Shown here: positions 44,001 through 55,175 of the stretch, piece by piece | How positions within the stretch are numbered: the stretch's first letter is position 1 | Layout of the letters: the number at the start of each line of letters is the position of its first letter | NCBI GenBank assembly: GCA_037893245.1 | Contig: JBAIAA010000519.1 | Span: forward strand, 744,001-808,000 | Reading direction: 5' to 3' | Length of the DNA stretch: 64,000 nucleotides | Source of the DNA: Crossaster papposus | Lineage: Eukaryota; Echinodermata; Asteroidea; Velatida; Solasteridae | Position numbers and translations under genes: made by a program | Notes under the pieces: model-generated | The model's input: only the letters and a program-made list of their open reading frames with translations | Told to the model about the DNA's origin: nothing | The model's database searches: none

Positions 44001-47000
44001 GAGTTTAAGCACGATCCGACCAACTTGAAAAAGGTGACCCCTAGATGACCTTTGACCTCGCACGCCCTAGCGAATGCAAACTGGTTCTTGCGGGGACCGA
44101 GCCGGACCCACCCACCGAGTTTGAACGCCGCACGACCCCGGGAAGGGGACGAAAAAGCGCGCACAGACAGACAGACACACAGACAGACAGAGAGTAGCGT
44201 ATTATTATATAGATGCCATAATTATGGGGGCCTCAAATTATGCAGAGGACACACAGTGGTTTAGTCGTAGTGTAAAACAATACATTTATTGACATCTCCG
44301 AATTCTGAGTTGGGCCGCTATTGGCTCCGTGCACAAGTACCCCCTCAGCGGAAAGAAAAGGCGAATTGGGGGCTCAATATCGACGACATCTTACCTGACT
44401 TCGATTTAAGTGTCTGGTTCCCGCTATGATAAACATAGTGCAAATACAATAAAGAGAGTCAGCAAACAGACAAAGCAATTCCACTGGTGTACGATATTAA
44501 ATAAACGTGGCGCGGCGCGCAACACCAGCGACGTTCACCCCACCCCGGGGCGCGATTTTTCTTTCCGTACCACTATCGCGTCAATTTGCCCGTTTCATTG
44601 GAATGGGGCGACTTGAATGGAGACTTTTATACCTTTTTCTATAAGACCCTATCTAGATAAGATTATTAACCAATAATTCGGGTTAATAGAAAAAGGTATA
44701 AAAGTCGTGTATACGAAAAACTAGGGACTGTATACAATTAACTAGGGACTGTATCCATTTATTTTGGTGAATTATGGCTGTCAACGTCGTTGGTCTTCAT
44801 ATACGTCCGCGCGTATCAAAATCTTTGGTCTCCATTCAAGTCGCCCCATTCCAATGAAACGGGCAAATTGACGCGTTAGTGGTACGGAAAAAAAATTCGC
44901 CTATAGCCCGTAGTTTTTCAATCATAAAACGGGGGTTTAGTAGTGTCATAGGTGCCCTAAAAGTGCTCTGAAATATGCTCCAAATATCCATAGATCACCG
45001 GGACCTCAACTGGGGGGCATGTGCGCACGGCCGATTTCACCAATGTTAGGATCAATCCTATAGGAAGAGTAACTCCTCCTAACTTGCAATAGATCCAATG
45101 CAAGTTAGGATGAGTTAGTCTTCCTAAGATTGATCTTAGTCTTTCGTGAAATCGTCCCCTGGACCTCCTGCGCCGGTGGTTGGGACACTCGACCGGTGAA
45201 TTTGTTGAGTTCTAGTCCGACCCCTGGTTGACATACCTCCACTCCCCACTTTGCAACCACGTCATCGTAGACATCAACCAGGGCGTCCACCTCATAACGC
45301 GTGTATTTGTATCCGGGTTTGGTGTGGATGTTCACTACAGCAAAGTCGGTAGGCAGAGCTGTTTGAATGACATAAAAGTATAGTGGTGTATAAATTGAAC
45401 AAATTCAAAATTGAAAACTGCAATCGAACCTCGGACCATCTTGTCATTAAGGAGAATGCACGAGAAAGTGGATTCGCGCCGAGTGAATTCGTAAATTACG
45501 AATCCACACTTTACTAAAGATTCGTAGATACTAATCCACACATTTTGTCCAAAGCGTCGATTGGTAGATATACATCCACACATAAATAGAGGGACGTCGT
45601 ATATCAATGGTTTAATAGTTCCGAATCCACACTTTACTAAGATTCGTAGATACAAATTCATAATTATTGCTCACTGGCGTCGATTCGTAGATACGAATCC
45701 GCACTAGTATTCAAACTATATTATGGTTAACTATCGTCCTTAATCAAACTTGCCCCAAGCTGGACATGAAAAGATGGCGGCACACGTACATGTACATTGT
45801 CAACCTCCAATACCTCGGAGAAACTAATATTTGTAATAATAGACTACCCACCCATCGTTACGTATTGGCTCACAGCTACAATCTTTGCCGGCCTTTTGTG
45901 ACTGCAGTGCGGCTGTTGGCTTATCAAATTTAAAGTGAACTGACCAAAACTCTTAAAATGCTGGGTATACTCACAGGAAGAAGTCAAAGCTTGGAAACGC
46001 ACTATGTAGGGCTGGCGCTCAAATTCATCATTTATCTCTGTGTACGCATAGTGGTCCTTAACGCTGAACATGTCGGTCCTTTAAAGCATAACACAAACGA
46101 GCCACAATGACTTCATCATTTCAAGCTTTATGATATTGGTACCATTAATCAGTGGTTTCCGCAATGTAATCAGATTTCTGTACTTATAATTGTAGAGAGA
46201 AATTGTATTATCAACATTGAAACATTTTAAAGCTAAATCATAGAACTATACTTTCGTAATATCTCTACATATTTTTCATCCACGGTAATTTTATAGACTC
46301 CCTGAAATCCTCTAATTAGGAATAATCGTTTTCAGTCGTTTGAGGCGTATCTTTCACGACTGACAGGGGTACCTCAATTGATCATTTGCGTGTGGAATTT
46401 AAATAATATCTGGTACACTGACTTGTTCACACAGCTTGGCACAGTTTGACTTTAAATTATCCAGACCAAATACACTGTTGCTATATCAAGTGATTCGGGG
46501 CAAGCTCTTGCCTATAGTTACGTTAGAGACGCTCAGCACCAATACGTTGTTCACAATGGTACAAAGACACCAGACCATTCTAGAGCCGGGGGTTGCTAGC
46601 GTATAGGGCTTGCCCCGAATCACGTGATATAGCAACAGTGTCTTTGGTCTGGAGAATTTAAATGTAAACTGTGCCAAGCTGTGTGAACAAGTCGGTGTAC
46701 CAGATATTATTCAAATTCTACACGCAAATGGCCAATTTGCACCACAACACGCGTATACCAAGCGTCGAGCAATGCATGCACAAAAAACTACAATGTCATG
46801 CGGTAAACTTTGGTGACATCATCAATACATAGGGCTATTATAATTAAAATGTGATCTATGCGCCTTTATTTTTAACACTCGTCTTTAAAGGATTAGTCTC
46901 AAATTTAAAAGAGTGTAAAATTCACTCTCCAAAAGAGTTTTTGTTGTTGTAAAAACCACTCCAAAAAAGAGTGAAATAGAGTTTTTCAGAATGAAAATTT

Positions 47001-47756
47001 CTCAAAAAAAATTGAAATCTATTTTTGTTTTACTCTTTCGAGGAGCCATATAAAAACTCGTTTTCGTTCCGAAACACTTTATTTCACTCTTTTTTAGTGG
47101 TTTTATAAGAGACTTACTCTTTTTTTAAGAGTGAGCGTTTCACTTATTTGTACATTTAAAGAGCAGCAATGTCTACTAGATTCTTTGAAGATTAAGACGA
47201 ATTAATCCCATATAGTGGTTTTACCTATAGAAGAAGACGTACTGCTCCTTGGACGTAGAGCGGCCCTCTCTTGGCCCTATCACCATTTGATAATTCTTGC
47301 TGGTATATCTAAGAATAAGAATGAAAAACCGACAAAAATGATCGATAATCGATCGACGTGAAATCATCTATTTCGAGTGCTCGATGTGACATGATAGCGT
47401 TTGTAGCGTTTGGAGTGTCGTGGCCGAGTGGTTTTAACAGAGCGTGTTTTCTGTTCCACAGAGCGTGAGTTCGAATCCCGGCCGACGACACGTGTGTCCT
47501 TAAGCAAGGCAATTAAACCACTATTGCTTCGTCCTTCGGATGGGACGTAAAGCCGTTGGTCCCGTGTGTGTGTATTGTGTATATATTGAACCAAGACACG
47601 CACGTAAAAGAACCCAGTTACGCTTATCGCTAAGAGAAGGGGTTCGCCCCGGTGTTTCTGGCTTTCCGTTCATCCTCCTACTCGGGTTTCTTCAGGCTTA
47701 CGAGCTACAGTGCCTTGGGCGCTTTTGAGGAATCCTCGGTTTCATTACCGAAAAGA

Positions 47757-47817
<61 letters not shown>

Positions 47818-49631
47818 CAGAATAGCGCAACATTTTAGGGATGTTATTTGATAGTCCTGAAAAGTCGCAGTTGCTATAATAATAAAAATGCTTCTGGTAT
47901 TATTACTTGAAACAACGATTCCCTCACAAATCTTACTGGTTGAGTCCTTTTAGGAGTTTATTGATGGCGTCAGGCGTGGAAGATCGTAGCTCTTGTACCA
48001 TGACGAGGTCGTAACGACTCAAAATCTGAAATCCGAAGCAAATTGGTAATAATTTTTTGATACAAAATTGCAATGTTATCATAAAAAAGCTCCGTTGTAA
48101 TGGGTATAGGCCTATACAGCAAGTTTCGTGTTTAGTCCTAAGAGTCGTGTCGTTCAAATGGAATTATGGCGATACACAATGTCAAAAAGAAGAAGAAAAT
48201 ATAACCGAGGCCATCAGTAGCGGGGCAAGACTCAACTTTTTTAGGGGTGGGGGGAGTGAGGGGAAACAAGATCTTTGGGAGGGGTGAACATTCCTGGTTA
48301 AATCACCAGTCGTGTAAAATGTGAAAAGCGGGTGGGGGAGAGCTGAACATCGTTTCTTCAAAATCAAGTTTGTATACGTATAGCCGCGTTATTATGTAGG
48401 GCTAGTTCTGAGGGTTTTCCTGTAGCCTATTAAAATGTGAAGTCAATGTTTTATAGAAATAGAATGCCATAGCCCACGCGGTTACGGTGTTCGACTCATG
48501 TGCAACGGTGGGTGGGTTCAAACCCTGATAGGAACATAGTGTTTGGGTCCTTGGGCAAGACACTTGACTACAATTGCCTATCTCCACCCAGGAATGGGTA
48601 TACTTGTGAGGAGGGTCGATGCCGATTGAGCGCCTATAAACGGCTGCCGCGTGGTCCAGCGCCTGATGATGGAAAGCGCTGTATATAAGCACGATTGTTA
48701 TTATATACTATGACTTGATAGATTATACATTTAGTCTATATCCAATCAACTATTATTGTTTAATAGACGCATCAGACAATTATAACATTCTGCTGGTATT
48801 CTCTGCGTGTTTAATTTTAATTTTATGAATAGACACACCGTATCTATAATTATGAGGCGCGCATCTTTTTTGCATGCATGAAAAACGACCAAACCTAATG
48901 ACGAATTTTTTGTTTCTTTTGCATTTTTTGTTCGGAGCATAGTATAGGTTTTCCCGGCTATCATTAAAACATTCTTATTCAAATTCACAAACTCTCACTT
49001 TCAATTTCTTCCGAGTACAAATTCAACATGCTTTTACCAAACCAATTTCGTCACTTATCATTCAATTTCATCGTTTGGTCACCCTTACACCAGGTCAAGA
49101 ATATTTGTCATTACAAATCAAATTGATCTGTAATGACAAATATTCTAGATCCAATGTTTACATTAGAGTGACCAAACTTTTGAAATTGAATGGTATATGA
49201 CTAAAATGGTTTAGTAAAAGCGTCTGAATTTTTTCCCGGACGAAAATATATGTGAGAGTTGGTGAATTTGAATTTAAATTGTTTCAAAATAGCCGGGAAA
49301 ACCTAATATACAATGCATGAATGGAGTCTAATTATTATCATGACACAACGCTATACATAAACAAAGTCTATACAAATACGTCAAGCCAAAAATAGAGATA
49401 AAATTGCCCTAATCCACTTTTTTCTATTTTATGAAATTTGGTCTTACGTTTTAATATATTATTTGTTTATGTTCAGGACTTTACCCGGTGCAGAAAGTCC
49501 ACTACGTCAGGTTTACTCATTTTGGAATCTCCCAGTGTTTGAATGTTGAACGACGCCACCTCAACAGCCGCAGCGTGGCCCGCCAAAACGGCGGCAAGGA
49601 AGCACGCCCTAAACACGGTATGGAATTGCAT
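40982..49631 (-). CDS. Secreted DNase I-like endonuclease, 279 aa, 8 exons
   Basis: Exons 5' to 3': 49631-49485, 48025-47937, 47308-47225, 46078-45975, 45358-45237, 42304-42150, 41551-41461, 41029-40982; all GT-AG, 840 nt in one frame. DNase I hydrolyses double-stranded DNA with divalent metal ions, outside the cell. Signal peptide MQFHTVFRACFLAAVLAGHA, likely cut after residue 22; then mature numbering matches bovine DNase I at the start: Asn7 (FNIQ), Glu39 (VQEL), Glu78 (KEQY). Catalytic His (NIHTKP, residue 153), Asp189 and Asn191 (GDYNADC), Asp233 (CAYDR) and His271 (SDHYPIE) are present, as are the essential disulphide cysteines 194 and 230. The second, calcium-loop Cys pair of bovine DNase I is absent, which with KEQY recalls DNase1L proteins. 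Length equals the family norm. Subfamily (DNASE1 versus DNASE1L) is undecided. Confidence 0.93.
41461..41551 (-). CDS. DNase I-like exon 7
   Basis: Acceptor gctccag, donor gatacc/gtaagt. Encodes FVLAGSKMVAKLPKSRVFYF and DNSYGLDQDT. Confidence 0.92.
41691..42023. mobile_element. MITE with perfect 38-bp TIRs
   Basis: Starts atgctgcgttccaatcgcgt (41692) and ends with the exact complement at 42022; 38 bases identical. The body is full of gtgaac/gttcac motifs. It ends 127 bp from DNase exon 6. Confidence 0.88.
42150..42304 (-). CDS. DNase I-like exon 6
   Basis: Acceptor ttattcag, donor gacag/gtatag. Encodes DVIITGDYNADCNYIRSSYW, RLRTDNRFYWLTLDDADTTV and CAYDR: the catalytic Asp/Asn and the essential disulphide. 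Confidence 0.95.
42621..43332. mobile_element. MITE-like TIR element, 712 bp
   Basis: aggccctgtcacacttttgc at the left and gcaaaggtgtgacagggcct at the right. GC-richer body with many catacgc/gcgtatg motifs; open stretches inside are not convincing. In the intron between DNase exons 5 and 6. Confidence 0.82.
43900..44215 (-). repeat. GC-rich repeat ending in a CAGACAGA tract
   Basis: Repeated gacctttgacc blocks, accgagttt blocks and the cagacagacagacacacaga tract at about 44164-44192, then attattatatagat. The arrangement is seen at repeat 3' ends in marine invertebrates; the class is not clear to me. Confidence 0.55.
44561..44890. mobile_element. Foldback element with about 60-bp arms
   Basis: ttccgtaccactatcgcgtc...cttgaatggagac at the left is complemented by ctccattcaagtcgccccat...gtggtacgg at the right. 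An inner pair (ttttataccttttt / aaaaaggtataaaa) is nested inside. Intron between DNase exons 5 and 6. Confidence 0.85.
45030..45160. repeat. Short foldback of about 130 bp
   Basis: gccgatttcac...ttaggatcaatcct and the inverted agattgatcttag...gtgaaatcg, with ctaacttgca / tgcaagttag inside. Lies 77 bp from DNase exon 5. Confidence 0.75.
45237..45358 (-). CDS. DNase I-like exon 5
   Basis: Acceptor caaacag, donor tggag/gtatgt. Encodes LPTDFAVVNIHTKPGYKYTR with the catalytic His, then VDALVDVYDDVVAKWG. Confidence 0.93.
45975..46078 (-). CDS. DNase I-like exon 4
   Basis: Acceptor tttaaag, donor ttcct/gtgagt. Encodes MFSVKDHYAYTEINDEFERQ and PYIVRFQALTSS. The Cys pair found here in bovine DNase I is missing. 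Confidence 0.9.
46384..46730. mobile_element. Foldback element with about 120-bp arms
   Basis: Left arm 46384-46508 (atttgcgtgtggaattt...gattcggggcaag) and right arm 46606-46730 (cttgccccgaatcacg...cacgcaaat) are near-perfect complements. In the intron between DNase exons 3 and 4. Confidence 0.88.
46900..47130. repeat. Low-complexity ACTCTTTT-rich block
   Basis: Many copies of actctttt and its complement aaaagagt, mixed orientations. Intronic; no other structure seen. Confidence 0.6.
47225..47308 (-). CDS. DNase I-like exon 3
   Basis: Acceptor attcttag, donor tatag/gtaaaa. Encodes YTSKNYQMVIGPREGRSTSK followed by EQYVFFYR, with the second catalytic Glu. Confidence 0.92.
   Translation of the reverse strand: MYQQELSNGDRAKRGPLYVQGAVRLLL
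47417..47756 (+). mobile_element. SINE family A, full copy
   Basis: tRNA-Ser/Leu-like head (gtggccgagtgg, then gagttcgaatcccggcc as B box), a conserved body (cgtccttcggatgggacgta) and the tail gcttacgagctacagtgcct...ggtttcattacc, then an AAT microsatellite. Copies at 51052-51383 and 16755-16985. Confidence 0.88.
47757..47816. repeat. (AAT)n microsatellite, about 20 units
   Basis: Forms the 3' tail of the adjacent SINE. Confidence 0.95.
47937..48025 (-). CDS. DNase I-like exon 2
   Basis: Acceptor atttcag, donor aacca/gtaaga. Encodes ILSRYDLVMVQELRSSTPDA with the catalytic Glu of QEL. Confidence 0.93.
48466..48705 (+). mobile_element. tRNA-derived SINE, family E
   Basis: atagcccacgcggttacgg (A-box-like), ggtgggttcaaaccctg (B box), then cttgggcaagacacttgact and a gcgctgtatataagcacg end. 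In the intron between DNase exons 1 and 2. Confidence 0.75.
48941..49310. mobile_element. TIR element related to the 35.5-kb tandem repeat
   Basis: tataggttttcccggctat at the left; atagccgggaaaacctaata at the right. A second inner pair (tttgtcattacaaatc...tgtaatgacaaatattct) lies at the centre. In DNase intron 1. Confidence 0.82.
49485..49631 (-). CDS. DNase I-like exon 1
   Basis: ATG at 49631-49629; donor caccgg/gtaaag. Encodes the signal peptide and VEVASFNIQTLGDSKMSKPD, the first DNase I strand with the conserved Asn. The start is chosen for the signal peptide and the exact family length. Confidence 0.9.
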
Positions 49632-50329
49632 TTTTCTCCCCGCTGGTTACTTTCGTTAATTAACGCGAGGCAGTTGCTATTAATTATGTCCTTGGTCGTT
49701 CCGACAACAGGTTGTATAGCGCCCGAATGAACATGTCAGGCCGAAGCATCCTGCCTTTTATTGCAAACGACGTTTAGACAGAAAAGTTTACCAAAGTTAC
49801 TTTGCGGATCGTAACAAAAAGGCGCGAAAAGATATCCCTCAGCAATCACTCGTAGAAAGAAACAGCAGAACATCGGAAAGAAATCGCAGACTATCGGCAT
49901 AGTAAAACGACGTGTATTCTAAAACGACCGTTTACGGACTAAACAAGTGACAAACAACCACTTGTCGTTTGCAGTTATCTAGAGCAATCGTCGTTAATAT
50001 CTAGGTTTCTGCAAACGTGATAAAAAAATTAAATAGAACACTGAGCAAGTTTATGCTTGCCATGATTATAAACACGAATTACGAAAAAAACAATTTCAAT
50101 TTGATTGACAACAAAACCTTAAGATAAGTACAATTTTTAATATTTATCAGTTGCATGCACGTCAGTTATATCAATATCTGTCATCAAAGATAAGCCTGAG
50201 GATAAATCGAGAACAACAGCCGGTTGTTTTACACAAAATAATTTAAACAAATTGTCGTAAATTATAATTTGTGTTGGCAAATGATGTCCCACTTTGTATT
50301 AAGTTGCTGCTCCAATTCGTGTTGTGTTC
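49632..50329. other. Upstream flank of the DNase I-like gene
   Basis: No coding sequence recognised. Must hold the 5' UTR and promoter of the nuclease gene, but I see no clear TATA box or initiator. Confidence 0.55.
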
Positions 50330-50714
50330 AAGGTAGTATACACCATTTGCAGATATCGAAAATATTTACTACCAAATTATTAAGAAAAATCTTACTTATC
50401 TAAAAGTAAATAATGATTCTAGTCATCCAGCAAAATGATCGCGGAAGATATCCTGTAATTATTCCGAAAACTAGAAGTTTATAAAACTAAATTCGCGATC
50501 GCCAGACGGCGATCGCGAAAAACAAATAATAACATAAGAATAACTGCCCGACGCCAGTTAAAAAACAAACGCTGTTTTTCGTGATTTTCTCGCCACCCAT
50601 GATTGTAAAACTTCGGGCATGTCAGTTAAACGATATTGACTATAAAATACAAACCCCAAATCCACCCATTCGTGATAATTCTAGCAATTACCAATAGTGT
50701 ATCTTACCTTTAAC
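50330..50714 (-). mobile_element. MITE family C, full copy, reverse
   Basis: aggtagtatacaccatttgc to accaatagtgtatcttaccttt with gcgatcgccagacggcgatc in the middle. Confidence 0.88.
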
Positions 50715-51051
50715 TGATCACTTATTTCGTATAGGTTGTTTGTGCAGACATTACCACTTTTTTTAAAGCCAGTAACGAATTTCGCATAATCTAACTGCTA
50801 GATTTGAAACCCAATACAAACAAAAAGTTGACTAACTTTATTTGATTAATTACGGCAGTATTTAAAATATTCGGGTTTTTCAACGATATTAATACAAACA
50901 TTTTACTTTTCGTGAAAATGACAGCACACCGCGTTCCATGATTTCACAGAATAGCTAGGTATAGGCCTCTAGGTATTTCATAACGATTCATTATTTTTAA
51001 TTTTTTTATGTTTGCAAAATATTTTTGCATAATAGTCAGGGTGTTTTCCAA

Positions 51052-51383
51052 CGTGGCCGAGTGGTTAAGAGCATGTGTTTTCTGTTCCACAGAGCGTGAG
51101 TTCGAATCCCGGCCGTCGACACGTGTGTCCTTAAGCAAGGCAATTAAACCACTATTGCTTCGTCCTTCGGATGGGACGTAAAGCCGTAGGTCCCGTATGT
51201 GTGTATTGTGTATATATTGAACCTGGACACGCACGTAAAAGAACCCAGTTACGCTTATCGCTAAGAGAAGGGGTTCGCCCCGGTGTTTCTGGCATTTCGT
51301 TCATCCTCCTGCAGGTTTTCTCAGGCTTACGAGCTTACAGTGCCTTGGGCGCTATTTGAGGAATCCTCGGTTTCATTGCTGAA
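51052..51383 (+). mobile_element. SINE family A, second full copy
   Basis: Head cgtggccgagtggttaagag, B box gagttcgaatcccggcc, same body as 47417-47756 and tail gcttacgagcttacagtgcc. Confidence 0.88.
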
Positions 51384-52547
51384 ATTAATAAATAAATAAA
51401 TTAATTAATTAATTTAAAAAAAACGCCCGATGTTTTTCGATCGTGCAGAAAAAAGATATGTCAATAATAGTGGTGACTGTTAACGTCATTATGTTGACGT
51501 GTCAATCAATTCAACTCGGAACTGCGTCGGAACTGCGTAATCGGATACAATTAAAAAGGTTTAACAAATAATCTGGAACGGATAAACTGGGGGGGGGGGG
51601 GGGGGGGGGGGGGGGCGTGAGAGAATATCACCGGAAATACCAACCTACGATACGCAATCGGCATATAATCTAAACTAAAGGGCATAAATACCGTAAAATG
51701 GGGACACTTTGGTCAATTTTCAGATAGTTTACTCTTTATATTTAACAATAATATAAACAAAAATATTGCTATTTTTGCAAATATAGTTGGGTTAGAGTAA
51801 TATATAGTTTTGAAAAGAAATAATCAAGAAGAAAATTGCAAATAATTGGTTTTTTTAATGAATGGATTTGGGATAACTTTGGCCACTCTGTACAATAAAT
51901 ATAGCTAAATTATCAATTTTCCATTAAACGCCGTAAAACTTCCTGAAAAAAAATTGATAAAATTAACGATTGACTTCTATCGACAATAAGATAAATAAAA
52001 CCTCAAAAAGTAAAAAAAAAAAAAAAAAAAAAGTAGGCCTAAAACGATCAAATAAAAATGTTGGTTTGTTTTGGCCAAAATACCATGTGCGGCTCATTTG
52101 GGGCTAAACGCGTTGAATGTCCCAGCCGAAGGCCCATTATCAGGTTTTAAACATGTACTTGTTTATTACCGAACAACGTACATATTTATTACCATTTAAA
52201 AATACCTTTCGGTTAAACAAGTGGAAAAATTCCGTAGAGTTATGCATTTTAATTATGCATTTCAAACGATTTTGCTCAACAATGTTATATTGTATGTGTT
52301 GGCGCGCGCGTTTTGCATAATTCATGTGCGAAGTGACGCAGAGCGTAGCGGGGCCATTACAGTGGGAATTAAAGGACTATGACATAATACTAACATGCCA
52401 CGTGATGGTTCAACCGATAAAAGTGCAAAGGAGACGAGAATCCATAGGAGTCCACATTTAATGACTAGCCACGCTGGCTTTTGATGCGAACCTGGCAAAT
52501 ATTAAACATTCACGATTCAGAGAGGAAAACATTTAGAAGAGCTCAGT
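51384..52547. other. AT-rich gene-free stretch
   Basis: No gene seen. Holds a 27-base G run at 51589-51615 and poly-A near 52013-52031. Confidence 0.6.
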
Positions 52548-52640
52548 ATAACTATAGAGCTCCAGTGCGGTATTTCAGAGGTCGGAGGTTAAAACCTCGT
52601 TCTGGTCACTTTCATTTGAAAAACTTGTATAAGCTGAAAA
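52548..52640 (+). mobile_element. SINE family C, diverged copy
   Basis: Matches 39183-39275 in the order ccagtgcggtatttcagagg, tcggaggttaaaacctcg and gtcactttcatttgaaa. Confidence 0.55.
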
Positions 52641-52686
52641 ATACCTGCGCCCTCAACGGCACATAATTTTACATTTTATCGTTAGT

Positions 52687-53073
52687 ATTAAAGGTAGTAT
52701 TACACCATTTGCAGGTACCGAGAGAAAAATTACTACTGAATTATTAAGAAAAATCTGAATTATTTTTAAGTAAATAATGATTGTAGGCATCCAGCAAACT
52801 GAATGCACTAGACTAGATATTCTGTAATTGTTCCGATTTTTTATTTTTTTTTAACAATTCACGATCGCCGTAGGGCGATCGTGGTAGAAAACGAACGCCG
52901 TTTTTGTTTCCTATTCTCATCATCCATTATTGTAAAACATCGAACAGGTCAGTTAAACGATATTTACTATAAAATACACCCCCCCCAAAAAAAAATAATA
53001 ATAATAATAATAAAAAAAATTCACCCATTTATAATAATTCAATCAATTAACAATGGTGTATTCTACCTTTAAG
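52687..53073 (-). mobile_element. MITE family C, full copy, reverse
   Basis: aaaggtagtattacaccattt to caatggtgtattctaccttt; central acgatcgccgtagggcgatc, with an AAT expansion inside. Confidence 0.85.
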
Positions 53074-53079
53074 GCTTGG

Positions 53080-53232
53080 GGTATACGGTTGGTCTGTTCT
53101 TGACACGCGAAACTCGGTTCTCGTGCTCGAACGGCGGGAACGCGACCTAGGAACATTGCGTTCGGAACAGGATCACACACCACCTATGACAGGTGTCCAA
53201 AACGGAATTCCAGAGCTACGGCTACGTCTATT
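53080..53232. mobile_element. Chimera of MITE A and MITE B fragments
   Basis: 53080-53190 follows the left part of the 780-951 element (tctgttcttgacacgcga, gaacggcgggaacgcgacc). It switches at about 53191 to the terminal part of the Harbinger-like MITE (ggtgtccaaaacggaattcc, agagctacggctacgtcta). Confidence 0.75.
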
Positions 53233-53654
53233 GTCAATGCTTCTTGCGTATTTTCAATGGTCGCAAACTAGGGCTGTTCATTTTCGAATAATTTAGTATT
53301 AAATATTCGAAACTGCGTTATGACTGAATATTGGAATATTCGAAACTTGAGCTTAAAAGGTATTTCGAACGGCATTTCATTTTGTTTCTCTCGGAATACG
53401 GAGTTACTGAATGGTGATGATATGAAACTTTATATGTGGTGAATATTGTTGCTTGTACCTGCTGATCTGTGTAACTTTCTAATACAAGATTATTGAGTTT
53501 GATTATCTGAAGAAAAAAAACATGTGCAATACAGTTGGGCTATACCACGGAAAACTGTGGTTGCGTGTAGTGTAGTTAAACAGCGCCCTCTTTTGTTTTG
53601 AGAGTTACTCTTAATCTTAGATGGTTGATCAATAAAACACATGCATGTTGTAAG

Positions 53655-53890
53655 TTCCACTTTCCTCGCCTTTCACCGCTGTGACCCGGGTTCCAATCCC
53701 GCCTGGGCCAGTATGTGGAATAGGTTTTCAGTCCCTGCTTGATTCCGTGGGTTCCACCCCAGAATATTCCTATGGGGTTTTCCTTCAATCTCTAAAACCG
53801 CAACTTCTAATTTTCTTCTTTCTCCACGTTCCTTCATCAGGTTTGCGAGCTACAGTTTAGAGGAATCCTTGGTTGCATTACCATAAAACA
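53655..53890 (+). mobile_element. SINE family B, copy 2
   Basis: tttcctcgcctttcaccgct, gacccgggttccaatcccgc, then tggggttttcctt and the tail gcgagctacagtttagagg. Head truncated. Confidence 0.8.
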
Positions 53891-54079
53891 AAATAGTTAT
53901 CAGTGCGCATGCGTTCACCCGAACATAAATTTGGCAAAATCTGTCCACTGGCGAACCTTTAAAAAAAAAGGCGTGTCGTAAAATAAATGTCTTTCAAAAA
54001 GGTCTGCAAAGGGCAGATAAAATTGTCTTGATTTAAGCTTCTTTCTATCCATCTCGATTACCGAGAGCCGTTAATAAAA

Positions 54080-54830
54080 AAAAAAAGAGTCCTCCGGGCC
54101 ATTCCACTAGGAAATAAATCCTGGTATTTAAGTGCAGCGCCGAACGGAAATTAATTTTGAACGCTTCCGATTCCCTAAGATCTTTGGAATGATCTCATCC
54201 CATTGTGTGCATGCTGCATTTGGGCTGTCTCTGGGCTAATTGACACCCCCACTCTAGCGAGCTTATCACAGAGTCTTCAGACATTTTTAGCCAGTCGCCT
54301 ATTTTAGCTCTGTGAAAGAAGCACCGTAATTCCAATGTAAGCCATCAAGGCATTATTGATTTTAACGAACTAATCCCCATCTTCTCACCCCGATTCACCT
54401 CGACTTCTCAAGATCCAAAAGAAGACGTCTTCTTGGCAAATACAAAACCGCACGGCCTTTTCATCTTCATAATTGAAGTTAAATATGTGTTTTTGAACAT
54501 CCCCCCCCCCTCTTTTTTCTTTCTTTGCCTTTTATCAGCCGGTTATCATTGGCTGTATATTCCCCGTGCTCACGCCGGCGTGAAGCAGAAAAACTCCCCG
54601 GGGAAATTGAATAATTGCCGGTCGAGAATTTCACCAGTTGCTGGTCCATTCATTCGGTCCATAGGTGCCGCGTGCGCCACATCATTAAAAAAACATGAGA
54701 TGTCTTGATGGATTATAGCTTCTCGTGGCGTAACAGCTGATCGGTGACAAATCGGTGTGTTTAATTTGCCGTCATTTTACCGTGTATAAACCTGCAAGGA
54801 ATGTAATGCGTGGAAACTAAAATGAGCTTT
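54080..54830. other. Non-repetitive block, candidate regulatory DNA
   Basis: Unlike its surroundings it shows no recognised repeat and has more balanced composition. No plausible exon with splice signals was found. Could be conserved noncoding DNA; this is inference only. Confidence 0.3.
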
Positions 54831-55004
54831 AAAAATTCATAATAAAGTCTTAGAAGAAAAAAAAATATAATGTTAAACAAGACTTAGTAAGGTCTAGTAA
54901 AGGTATTGTTAGAGCCCAGACATTCTGTGCCGAATGTATCCAATAAATTTATTGACGATTTTTTTCATTTTTTTTTCATTTTTTGAATTTCATTCAATTA
55001 CAAT

Positions 55005-55175
55005 ATGAGAGAAGATACAGTTTTAGAGGTGGGAGGAAAACCCAAGAAAAATATCATGGGGAAAACCCACGGAGTCAGGTAGGGACTGAAAATCCACATA
55101 TTGGCCCAGGCAGGATTCGAACCCGGGTCACAGCGGTGGAAGGCGAGGAAAGAACCGCTGCGCCAACCTGACTCC
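55005..55175 (-). mobile_element. SINE family B, copy 3
   Basis: On the minus strand: gagtcaggttggcgcagcgg, tgacccgggttcgaatcctg, ending in cacctctaaaactgtatc. Confidence 0.85.

Noticed and set aside
54433-54708. 91-codon plus-strand frame
   Set aside because: No family match or splice support, and interrupted by a poly-C run.
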